The notes under the pieces are model-generated. The model searched no databases, was not told the DNA's origin, and was given only the letters and a program-made list of their open reading frames with translations. A stretch of DNA of 64,000 nt from positions 28,936,903 to 29,000,902 of the forward strand of contig NC_092878.1 of the NCBI RefSeq assembly GCF_028372415.1. The letters run 5' to 3'. Below are positions 32,034 through 44,610 of this stretch, in pieces; the first letter of the stretch is position 1; each line of letters opens with the position of its first letter. The DNA is from Notamacropus eugenii. Lineage: Eukaryota; Chordata; Mammalia; Diprotodontia; Macropodidae. Position numbers and translations under genes: made by a program.

Positions 32034-35000
32034 GTGAGCGGGTGGTGACTTGGGCACGGAAGATTCCCCCCTAGAGGGGCGGGTGACGGCGGGAGGGTCC
32101 GAGGCGGGCCGGGAGGGGGCTTACCTAGGGTCGGGAGTGGGCAGAGCGCCGGAGCCGGAGTGCCAGGACCTGGCTTCGAATCCCGCCTTCTCCGCGTCCT
32201 ACCTGGGTGACGTTGGCCGAGTCACTAAAGCTCCGCAGCCTCAGTTTCCTCCTCTGTAAGGCGCGGTCGTACGAAGACGTCCCTGCGGCGCGGGGGGATT
32301 GGGGGTTCTGGAGCGGGAGGCTCATCCCGGCCTGAGTCCTGCAGAAGAAGCTTCCCCGGCGCGACCCTGGAGGGAGGGGGAGGAGAGAGGCGCCCGAGTC
32401 CTCCAATCGCGTTCCGCTCAGGGACGCGGCTCTTACGTCACAATTTTCTGCGCCTCGCCATAGGCTGACGAGGGAAGGAAGGCACCGCCTACTCTTCCAG
32501 AACCGCCCCGAGATGTGTTTATTGTTTACTCTGTGTTCCAAGCGTTGGGGGAGGGGTGTAAGATTTTTATGATTCTGGGAGGAAAAGAAATGTGTAGAAG
32601 AGATGAGGAAAGAACGATTAAATTTGAAATAGGTAACAGAAGTGGAGAGGCTCTGAATGTGATGGGCTACATAGTATCAATGAAACTTCAGTGCCTACTG
32701 TATCCCAGGCACTGTGCTACTCAGAGATACAAAATGGCTTGTAATGGATACTTGTGATTTGAAAGCGTCCGGAAGATATGTCCTTTGCTGTGCAAATGTT
32801 TTATAAAATCTTAAAGGACCTTAGACATCAACTAGATCAACTTTCCACCTAAATTGCTAGACTTTTTTAGAATGTCACCAGCAAATGGGGAGGCAGCGTG
32901 GTACAGACCTGAAGAATGTCAGAGGACCTGAATTGGTCTGGACTGTTCCACTTACTATCTGTGTGACTTCATTTTTCTGGACCTCCATTTCTGCAACTAT
33001 AAAATGAGGGCATCGGACCAGATGGCCTTTAATGCCCCTTCCATGCTCACATTTTGCTATCCTGGTCATCCAGTCTCTGTGTGAACAGCACATCTACTAA
33101 CATTGGATCAAACTCACTTCTGTGTGCTAGGCATTTGTATACGTAATAATCATAGCTAACGTGTAGTGCTTACTATCTCCTGTGCCTTGTGCCCCAGAAG
33201 ACAAGGGGAAGGCAGTGATACCATCTAGAGGGCCTTATTAGAAGGTCTTTTTGTCCTGTCCCATCTTTAGACAGGGAAGTTTGGAAAGTGCTTTTTATTA
33301 GACCAAAGAAATTTCTTAAAATTTTCAGTTTTAAAAACTGGGGAGTTACTACTCTGCTTCCAGACCTGCCATCTTCTAACCATCAGTTCAGACCTCTGCC
33401 TCTTGGAATTCCCAGGATGAATTTAATCCTTTCTCATTTATTGTTGTACCAAATAAGCCATTTCTTTGGGCTAAGCATTTTCTTTTTCCCTGATACCTGC
33501 ACATGATAGTGTGAATAAATTTATCAAATTATTTCCATCTTTTGTATTAGAGACAGCTTGCACGAATAAGAAAACTTGCCACATGGAGTGGGAACAAAGT
33601 TCTAAAAGGAGATGAGAAGACTTCAGAAAGGGGATACGTAGGTGGTGCTGAGTAGGCTTTGCCTGTTTGATAATTCTGCCCAAGCAGTGGGTGTCTTCTG
33701 TTTCTCCTTGGCCTGATTTTGTGCTTTTTTGGTTCTAGTCATGTCGTGTTGCAACTGATACCCCCATTATTCTAGGAGCATCCTGCTGGCTAACCTTCAT
33801 ATTCACCATGCTTTTAGGAAGGTGTAGATATGCAGAAACTACTGGTTACGTACCTTCACCTTCTGTCCCTTCGATCCCAGAAAATCTGTGAGGCCTTTGG
33901 TTTGGGGATGTATAGCAGATTTGAGATTTAGTTACAGAAGTAACTGTCAGGACAGCTTTTTAGCTCATTATCTTAGAGAGGCAACAAGATATCTAGTGGA
34001 AAAGGCACTTCCCTGTATTCCAGGTCTGGCTGCCACTTACTAGTTTTGTGGCTTTTGGCGAAGTTCCTTCTCTGAAAAGTGAAGAGATTGCATTAGATGA
34101 TGTATCTCTCAGTATCTTCTAGTTCTTAACATTTTATACCTGATAGAAAGCAGCAAGGACTTTCAAGCTGCCCTATATAGAACGTATACAATTTGATGAT
34201 TGTTGTGGTGAACAGAAGTCTGGCACTATAGGAAAGAAGTATAAAAGGAACATAAAGACATGCTACTTGCTCTTAAGCTTGTGGTCTGGTAGAAAAGGTG
34301 ACCTGAGCATGCCTAAGACAACACAAGCTTCAGCTTCATATTCCCTCCAGTCTGAGTGTACACTCCAACCATCTCATTCTGCCTGCTGCTGCTAATCTGC
34401 TCCTCCTCACCATCTGGGCCAGTACTTCCCACACTGGATCTGAGGTTTAGATTTCTTTACCCTAATCTTGCACAATCTCTGGCCTTGAGCAGGAAATTAA
34501 TCTACTCATTTAAACCTTGCCCCTGTGTCTGACCTAGGTGATTATTGTTGACCTAGTACTGTCCCCCCACTTAGATTATAAGCTCTTTGAGGGCAGGGAC
34601 TGCTTTTTCAAAATCTGTATCTCTACAATTTAGCACAGTGCCCATCACATAGTAGGCAGTTAATAAATGCTTACTGACTATGACTATAAAATGGAATGTA
34701 GACAGGTTACATGGGGGAATTTTACTGCTCTGTACCTATTTCTGATTCTGTAAAATGAAAGGTATGTTTGTCAGAGGGAGTTACATTAGGTGACCTCTGA
34801 GTTCTCTTTCAGTTGTCCTATTCTGTTCCAGACCAAGAGTTCACCCACTGTTCTCCTTGGTGATACCAGGAAAAACTGAGGAAAGCCTCCTGGTCCAGGG
34901 GCTAACCCCTCCTATGGCAGACTTATTTTAGAACAGGGATGAGAATAGCACTGAAAGAGTGGGAATAAATGCATTGCATTCTGCATTGTTGGAGGGAACA

Positions 35001-38000
35001 CCCAAATCATAAGATCATTTAAATATTTGAGTGCTGTAAGTCCTTTAGATACACACACACACACACACACTTTAGGGAAACTGATCTTGCTTTGGGAATG
35101 CTCAAACTGTATTTGAATGCATGGAACTCAGGATCCCCAGGAAGATATAAATTCAGAAAGATACTGCAATATCTTATGAATACCAAAGATTTTGAGTGTA
35201 TTTGCATAGCCACTAGATTGGGACTAATTATAGGAGCACTAAATTCTTTAGTTTAAAAAATAAAAGGCAGGAATGAATTAAAAAAGTGGAATTGATGGGC
35301 CTTCTGTGGAACTCAATATCTTTGCAGTTTCTTCTAGGATAAATGATTCATTGAATTTTAAAGATTATCTCATCTAACTCATAGCTGAATGGAAATCTTC
35401 TTTAAAACATCTCTAGAGTAATCACCTAGCCCCTGATTGAAGATCTCCAGTGATGAAGAATTCACTATCTCCCAAGGAGGCTTTAATTTGAGTTTTTATA
35501 TTGTTCTAGTTGTTAGGAAGTCGTACTCATGTGGAATTAACATTTGCCTCTTTACCTTTCACCCATTGGTTCTAGTTCTGTTCTCTGAGACCAAGCAGAA
35601 TGAGGCTAATTTGAATTTTCAGTCCACTGAAACTCCAAGGTATTTTTTTAGAACAGCTGCTATTTAACCATGCTTTCTTCATCTTACATTTTAAACTTCT
35701 GAAACTGATTTATTTTAATCCAAGAGCAAGACTTTTAGCCTTTATCACTATTAAATTTCATCTTACTATATTCAGTCCCATTCTCTAGCTTTTCTAGATC
35801 ACTGTCATCCATTGTGTTAGCTGTCCTTCCCATCTTTGTGTAACCTGCAAATCTGATGAGCTTACATCATCTCTAACTTTATCCATATTGTTGATAAAAA
35901 TGATAAACAGCACAGGGTGTAGCACAGATCCCTGAGCTACTCGACTGGAGATCTTTTCCACATTGATACTAAAAGATTAATAGTTAGTATTTGAATCCAG
36001 CCATTCAATGAGTTCTGAATCTATAGGTTAGTATTATTGTCTGATTCATGACAATCCATCTGGTTTGTGCTACTGCCTAATTCATACCTCTCCATCCAAT
36101 CTATTAGATTAAAAGCATTGCTAAAATCCAGGTAAACTATATAGGATTTCCATGTTCTATTGGTTTAGTAATCCTATCAAAACAAGGGAAAATGAGGCTG
36201 ATTTAATGTGACTTGTTTCTTTTAAATTTGTTTAATTTTCATTTTATTCCAAATTGTCTCCCTCCAGCTCTTCTTCAACTCATTGGAAAGGAAATGAAAT
36301 ATGAGATCTATTATGCATGTGAAGTTTTAGCATGATCTGTTCTTGAAGAAGCCATGATGACTTTTTGTAATCTTCATTTCCCTTTCACTGCTTCAACAAT
36401 TTGTTCTAGAATTTTCCCAGGAATTTGAGTCAGGGTATCTGGCCTATAGTTTTTAGACTCTATTCTCTGTCCTTTTTTGAAAATCAATGTATTTGCCCTT
36501 TTCTGATCTCATATTTCTCCTGTTGATTTTTTCACATATCACTGATAGAGTAACAGCCATCATCTTCCACATCTTTAGGGACCCAAAGAAGTAATTTATC
36601 TGGGTGTAATGTTAATGAGATTTGTGTTAATGAAAGATCTTCTCCCCTACCAATTAATAGGCCTCACCTGGGGCCCATTAAGGGAAGCTTGATTAGGGGA
36701 GGCTTATATTGTAGGAATGCCCACACCTTTTGTTAATTAATGAGGTACTGGGTCACTAGGATGTGCCCATCAGCTCTAAAAAGTGTATATATATTCTGAG
36801 GTGAGGTTTTTGCTTTGGGGGCTTACTCTTTGGAAGAATCTTCATGTGATATGACCAGGTGAGACTCTGGGTAGCTGTGCCTCCCCCCCCCAAATAAAGA
36901 ACCCCAAATGTTGGTGCTTCTCTCTCTTAACTGTGTATGTGTGTAATAGTCAGACAGTTGGATATGTCTGTTCATCTGTGATGTATGTGTTGCTTATGGT
37001 CAGATAGTTAGAAGCCCTGTCTGTTGGTCTTTATTTCTCTGTTTGTATTTTCTCTGTTGTAATGTAATTAAAGAAGATTGTTGAACCCTCAAAAGTTGCT
37101 TTCCTTTTAGAAAAGCAGATCTAAGAACCTGTACTGTAGGCCCTCCTGTGAATGCCACGGTACTTACTGCTACAGTTGATTAAGGAACTTGAATTCATCA
37201 AGTGCAACTAGATCTTCTCATCCTGTCTCCTTACTTGTATATTAGCTTTTTGCTCTGTTATTTTTAGTGTAAAGGTCGTTCTGCTTTGTAAATAAAATAG
37301 AAACAAAGTAAGAGCTAAGCAGCTCTTCTTTACCTTCTCTCACTCTTTTGCCAGTTATCATCTCATCTCTCCCAGTTAAAGATTCTTCTATACCTTCTTT
37401 GATATCCTCCATTTCCTCTAAATATGCTCAACAGCCAAATGAAACAAAACAAAAAACCCAAACCCTACCCTACCCCTTTTTTGTCTTTAGCTTCCCTCAC
37501 CAGCCTCAACTCTTTCTAAGTTTTAGCATTCCTGATACTGTTTATAGGATCCTGCTGTGCTCTTATTTCTGTTTTCTGTTCCCTGATCTTGCTTTCACCT
37601 TCTCTACCTATCTTTTTAAAATCTTAAGTTGGTTGGAGTCCACTGTGGGTCCACATTGGCCTTCTCAGATAAATCTCATTTTTCTTTTTCATTGGAAGTG
37701 TTTACCTTTAGTGTCTTCAGAATTTAATTCTTTAGCATCTCCTATCTGTGCTGGGCTGACTTCTTCTGAAGCATTTTAATCTATGGAATTTTAGGGGTTT
37801 TTTTGACCTCTGAAATCTGCTTTTTCAAAATCTAGGGGTACATCTCAGATGGTGCCCAGGTATCATCTTCTCTGTCACAGACTATAGAGTGGAGTGGTCA
37901 CTTTCCCCCAAGGTTCCCATCAGTTCTACCCTATCAGCCAGTTCAGTTCCAAAACCAGTTCATATACAGAATAAAATTTTCCCATGTTTTAATGGATGAA

Positions 38001-41000
38001 ATTATCACTAAAGCAAGTCAAAAAGGCTGCTCCATTTTTGGCAGAAAGAGAAAACTTTAGCCTCTGTCTGGGATTGAAGTCTCCCACCACTACTATTTCA
38101 TGCGTCTGTCAGGCCTGTGATGTTTCCCAAACTCCTCATTTATTTCCTCTTTCTGTCCAGATACTCTGTAGCATATACTCCAATGAAAATCACTTCTGTT
38201 TCTCTCTCCATTGTTGTAGTCATTGTTTCATTGCTTTCCTGTTTCAATTTGCTTTGCTTTGTTTCAGTTCATTTTAAATCTTCAACCAGTACTTACATGT
38301 CATATTCTTGTTACTGTTGTCAACTTGAAAGTTTGGTTAAGAAAAAGGCAAACAGGCTAAATGCATACAGTTTATTCCCTTAAAGCTAGCAGTTACATGA
38401 TCTTGGAGCCAGAAGAAACTTCTGACTTCCTGATAGAAGAATGATCAGGCTTAAATATACTTTATCATGAGAAAGGAATTTTCTTAGTTGTGTAAGTTGT
38501 AAATTCAGTGAGACAAGACAATTAACAAAGTAGTGTCAGTTGCAATTTATGATTCCAGGATGTCTGAATTTCCTCTATATAGTATGTCTCTGTGATACAA
38601 GATAAGGAAAAAATCCCACCACTCTGGTTGCAGGCATCCTATCATAAACAGGTCTTTGAAGTTGCTGACACAGAAAAGGGCATTTTTAGAACAAAGCAAA
38701 GCAGTCTGATTGATTAGTTCAAGTCTGGACCTTTATTAAAGTCCAAAATTTATATTAAATGATTATCACTGTCCTGTTTGCACTGTTCTGCTCACATTCC
38801 AATTTGTCAGTACTTTCCAATGAATTTGTCATTTTCATAGTGTTGGTAATCCCTTTTTGGTAATGGTGTAGATCAAAACCCATACTACTAGCCTTCTCAT
38901 CCAGTGTAACCCATACCCTTTTTTCCCCATAAATAAACTACTAGCTTTCCTCTCTAAATACCTGGGACTTTCTTCTAAATCGCTTATCATTGCTTGCATA
39001 CTGATGGTGCATTTGAGTTTTCCACCAGTTATCTCATCCTCTATTGTTGAGGTTTGGGGTGCTAGGGACCCCAAAATACCAAAATGCCAGGTCCTGCTTG
39101 AATGAATTCAACACAAGCCTTCATAATGCCAAAGCAAAACAAAGTTTATTAAAGATTTGGAATACTGGGTTGACTCTTAAGGAGCCTAAGCATTTGTAAC
39201 ACTTGTATTAACAAGTGGGCCAGATACAATCTCAACTAGACAGAGCCTGAGCTGGATTGAACCTGAGCTGCTTCATGGAGATGAGATGGAACTTAAATAC
39301 AGAAAAGACTGAGGGAAGAATCCAGGTGTTGTCAAGTAGTTTGGGGTCCCAGGGATGGTCTTAATGAGACTGGGGTGTAATCAACAGTGGGAGACAGCTG
39401 GGGGCAGTTGGGGCTATCAGACTGTGGAGGGTTTGGGTAGGAAACAAGTGGGGCAATCAAGAAGTAACAGACAATGGAGGGTCAGACAAGGTTGGGTAAC
39501 AGATTTGAATATGAAAGACCAGGTTAAGTGGGAAGATTAGATTTGAGTATGAAAGGCCAGGTTAAGTGAGGAGATTCAAGGGGAGTTCAGGGAGGTTCCC
39601 AGAGTCTGAACTCCATCACTATGACTAGCCCAATTCCTTTTCCAACTCCAAGTCTCCCAAAGGATAACCTTTTTGCACTGCTATTGCTGTGCAGTTCTGT
39701 ATAACATAATACCCTACACTACATTTTCACTGCCTTGTTCCTCTCCACTGCTCTTTGGTAACCTGAAAATTTAATTTTTCAGATATTCTAGTATTTCTTG
39801 AATTGTATCCATACAGCCTCATTGGACAAATCCTGTTATTTTGTAAAGATGAAACTTTACTGGCTTGAGGTCATTAAGAGTACAAATGTAGTCAAACCAG
39901 CTCTATCTCCTCCAGCTTGCCCAATGTCTCTTTGGAATTGTGTCATCTAGAAGTGGTCTGTCAAGGACAGATTACAGTGGAATTATCATATCCTTATTTT
40001 GGATACTAATGCTTCTATTTGTAAAGCATCCTAAGATTATGTTTCCTTTTGTCTACATCACAAAGCTGACTTTATTTGAAGAAATCTTGACCACAGGGCC
40101 AAATGAACTCCCCCTAAACTGATACAGGAAGTCAGACTCTTGAGCAGAGTGTGCTTGAGTTCCTCACCTCTTTCCTTCGAGAAAATGCCCCATTAGATAA
40201 TCTTTTCCCATACCCAGAGTTTTACATCTTTTGAAAAGCCAAACTCCTTATCCCAGATTGTAATGCCTACTTAATTTTTTATTTGAGGCAGAGATAATAT
40301 AGATGTCCCATATTTTACATAACACTATTCTGATAAGGTTTTATATAAATTCTGAATTTATATATTGCAATCTTTTTTTTTTTTTTTAACACATCAAGGG
40401 GACTTACTGTTTAACTGGATCCTTGATTGATTCATTAAGAATTCTTTTGTATGCGGATGTATTGATTCTTTTTAGTGCTGGTAAGTTTGGACTTTCATTT
40501 ATATTTTATCAGACTTGCTTTAGAGTGAAACTTCCATCTCTAAAACAATCTGTGACTGTAACACCGAAGCAGAGAATGTGTTGCTGTGCAGGGTTCAAAT
40601 CTTGACCGTGGCCAGTAATCTTAGGCAAGGCAAATTCTCTGGGTCTCAGTTTCCTCGTCTAAAAATGAGGATGGCAGTGTGGATTGGATGATTTCTAATA
40701 ATCCCTTCCAGCCCTAAAGTGTATGAGCCTCTTATTTCAGCCAGGCTATATAGGAAATTTGCAACTGGGACTAGGACAGTAAAGATAATAACTTCTATTT
40801 TGCTATATGGAAAGCTACACAGTGGTCAGTGGGACTGGTCTTATGAAAGAAGAAGGAAGTACAGATAATTTTCAACTGAGTCACTATTGTGTAGAAAAAA
40901 GAACATCACTAAGGATTGTTAGGTTCTAATTTCACTATCAGTGTAACTTCAAAGAGGTCATTTGTCAGCTCTGGGATTCAGTTTCCAGATCTTTTGAAAT

Positions 41001-44000
41001 CTTTTTTAAATGGACTGAAAATCCTCAAGATCCCTTATCAATTCTAAGCATCTGTAATTCTGTAGTATTCTATATGCTTACTTAATATGTATTTAGATCT
41101 TTTGCCTAAATAACTATCTTGTCTTCTCCTGAATAGTAAATAAATCCAAGTACAGAACCATATATTCTACTGTGATTTGTTTTATTTTTTTAAAACTATT
41201 TAACCCAATGTGGTAGGGTTCTTGTCTGCCAGACTTAGCAAATTGCCGTTTGGTATGATTTAAGCTGTCTAGGAAGATCTCCTTGCTTGCAAAAAATATA
41301 CCTTTCTTGCCTGTTCCTTGTGCTCCATTAAAAGAATTAAAGACAGAGTCACCTGTTCTAAGTTCCATCTTTTTCCCTTCATACCTCAGAACCCTTCTCT
41401 ACATCTTCATCTGGTCTCTCTTCCTTTGTTCTGAGGGGTTTTCTTAGTTTTGTTTTTGGGGAACAGCTAGTCCTTCTTCTTAAGGTTAACCTCTTTACTT
41501 TTTCAAATGTAAGTGTTTTATGTTACCGTAATTTCCCCTGTATCTCTCTCCCTTCCTAAAGAGCTATTCCATATAATAAATAGTATATTTTAAAGACCAA
41601 TGGGAAAAAGAAGAGGAAAAAATAAGCTTACCTCAAAAAAGTGAAACTCTGTGCAGTGTTAAAAGAAACTGTGGACTTGCTTCTGCAGAAAGTTAAATTG
41701 GAAGTATCTTCTTATGTCTCTTCTTTAAAGTCATGCAGGTTTTTTATAATTATCCAAAATTCACTTTTGATTTTTTTTTTTGGTGATTCTTTCCTATTGC
41801 ATTGTTATTGTATATATTGTTTTCTTGGCTTTGCTTACTTTACTCTGCATTAGTTTCTGTATGTATTTACATGTTTCTGTATTCATCACATTCATCACTT
41901 CTTACAATAGAGTAAGATTCTGTTGCATTCATGAACTACAATTTCTTTAGCCATCAGTAATCATTTGCTTTGCTTCTAATTCTTTGCTATCACTAAAAGT
42001 GCTGCTATAAATATTCTGATGCGTTTGAGACTCTCTTCTTATATACAGCCTCCTTGCTATATAATTCTAGTAATGGAATCTCTAGGTCTTGCATAATTCC
42101 AAATTATTTTCCAAAATGGTTGTGATTCACAGCTTCAGCAAAAATGTACTAATGTGCCTGTCTTCCCAAAACCCTTCCAAACTTGACTATTCCCATCTTT
42201 TGTCATCTTTGCCAGTTGGCAGGGTGTAAGGTGAAACCTCAAAGTTGTTTTGATTTACATTTCTTTTATTAGTGATTTGAGGTATTCTCTTATATAACTA
42301 ATAGTTTGCATAGGTTTTTATATAGGTTGTTAATAATTCTTCTAACAACCTAAAAATATAGGTTGTAAATAATTCTTTGTTCATATCCTTTGACTACTTA
42401 TCTAATGGGGAATGGTTTCTGGCCTTATAGAAGGTATCCCAAAAGTCTTAATGCAGTCTTTTGCTTTGATAGGTAAGAATTAGGGCTGGACTTGGGGATA
42501 CCCTGTGTATATATTGATTATATATCCTTTGATTCCATACCCTTATCAGAAAAATTTGACATACAGATTTTTTCCCCATTTGACTACTCCCCTTCTTGTC
42601 CTGTGTACATTAATTTTGTTAGTGCAGAAGCGTTTCATGTAATCAGCGTTATCTGTGTCATCTTCCATAATTGTCTGTTACTTGGTTGCGATTACATCTA
42701 CTTGTGGCTGTGAGAGGCATGTAATCTCCTTCTCTTCAGATTTTTTTAATAGCATGATCTTTAATATTAAGGTCATGTATCCTTGTAGAATGTATTGCAG
42801 AATATGTTATAATGTGTTGGTCTGAATCTAATTTCTGCCTTATTTCTTTCCAGTTTTCCCAGCAGTTTTTATCAAATAGAATTCTTCCCTTAAGTAATTT
42901 GTTTTCCAATTTATTCAGCTTTGGGTCATTGAGTTCCTTGTTTCTGATTCTTCTTTGTTGGGTATTGTTCTCTTTCTGTCTTTCTGACCATTTCTTTTCA
43001 GTCTCCTTTATTGCTTCATCATCTGTTCCTGCCCGTTTTTCATAGGTGACCCATGAGATTCTGTCCTACTACTCTTCTTTCACAATACCCTTTCCTGTAG
43101 CAATTACATAAATTTTATTGGCTTCAATTACATATCTCTACAGGTGATGCCCAAATCTACATATCAAGTCCCTGTCCTTCTGCTGAACTCCGTTTGTATA
43201 TCACTAACTGACTGCTGGAGATCTCTACTTCTATGCCCTTTTAACATCTAAGCCTTAATATGACCAAAAAAGAATTCGTTATACCTTCTCTCCTCTTCCC
43301 CAAAATAGCTTTGCTTTCATAATTAACTCTTTCTCTCAAGGATACAATATTTTCTCACTTAGGTTCAGGAACTGCCCTCTTGATCAGCCTCCACATTCAG
43401 TCAGTTACTAAGTCTTGCCAGTTGTACGTCTATATCATGTTTCTAATCCATCCTCTTCTCTCTATTCATGTAGAGATCAACCTGGAGCGGCAAAGGTAAA
43501 GGATCTCTTTAAAGAAATTTTAAACTATAGTTATGATTGAGTGCTTAAACTCGTCCATCCGAGTTGTTGTGTTGGATACATTGAGATAGATTATATATAA
43601 CTTGTAAGTAAGTTCCACTTAAATATGGTTTTTCATTATTTATTGAGGTTTTTTATTTTTTAACTAAAGAGGGAAATTGAGAAGGAAAGAGAATTATTCC
43701 TGGTATGAAAGGGTATTTTCCTACTAAAGTCCTCTTATGTATCTTAGTCACTGTTTACAGAACCTTAACTGATGAGGGCTGGAGAGATAGCAGTACAGGA
43801 ACTCCAAAACTGGAGTTCCCTACATAGGCAGGCTGGAAAAAAATTCATGGATTCAAGCATTATTGAGGTCAAGGTGGTAAAGATTTATTGCACTTTTCAG
43901 CGGGCAAGAGTTCTTTAGGAAATTGTAACCTTAGGAGGATTCAGGTAAAGTTTACATAGGATATTCTATAGTAAAACAAGTGCCAAATATGTTAATTAGG

Positions 44001-44532
44001 TGATTCAGAGTGGAATAAGGAGTGGTTAGTTCTTAAAGGAACATGCACTTTTAGTATGTATTGTGCAGGTATTTTACCTAGAGTTCATTGGGAAATAGTC
44101 CAAGTGGGGGCTGCATGGAGGTGTGGTTTTAGGCCTGAAGTGTCATTAAGTCAGCTAACTTAGTCAGGGCTGACTAAGGAGTACCAGGCTGCCCCCATCA
44201 ATGTCTTGTTAGACAAGATAAATGTAAGGGAGTATATGTATGGCTAAGTCTAGGATACCTGTGATTGGTCAGCTAGCAGTAAATGTCGTTATGACCCAGT
44301 GAACAGCCCATTCAGCCAGTACACAGCTGGTTCAAACTAATAAATTCTGTAGGGGCAGCTGGCTACTGTATCAGGAGGGAGATAATGGTTGTTGCTGTGG
44401 AATTGGGGTCCAAGTACATGCACCCAAGCACCCCATCATTAAGTACTTGAGAGACAGGAAAATGGAGGCAAAATAAATTTAAAGGATTAGGAGTCATCCT
44501 TCCAAATAATCATGGAGATAGATGGGGAAAAT

Positions 44533-44610
<78 letters not shown>

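Noticed and set aside
37348-37779. 143-codon plus-strand open frame
   Set aside because: It lies inside the minus-strand CR1/L3 copy and has low-complexity Ser/Phe/Leu content.
39502-39577. 38-bp tandem pair considered as a CRISPR-like or independent satellite
   Set aside because: Only two units, inside the U3 part of an LTR; no spacer structure.
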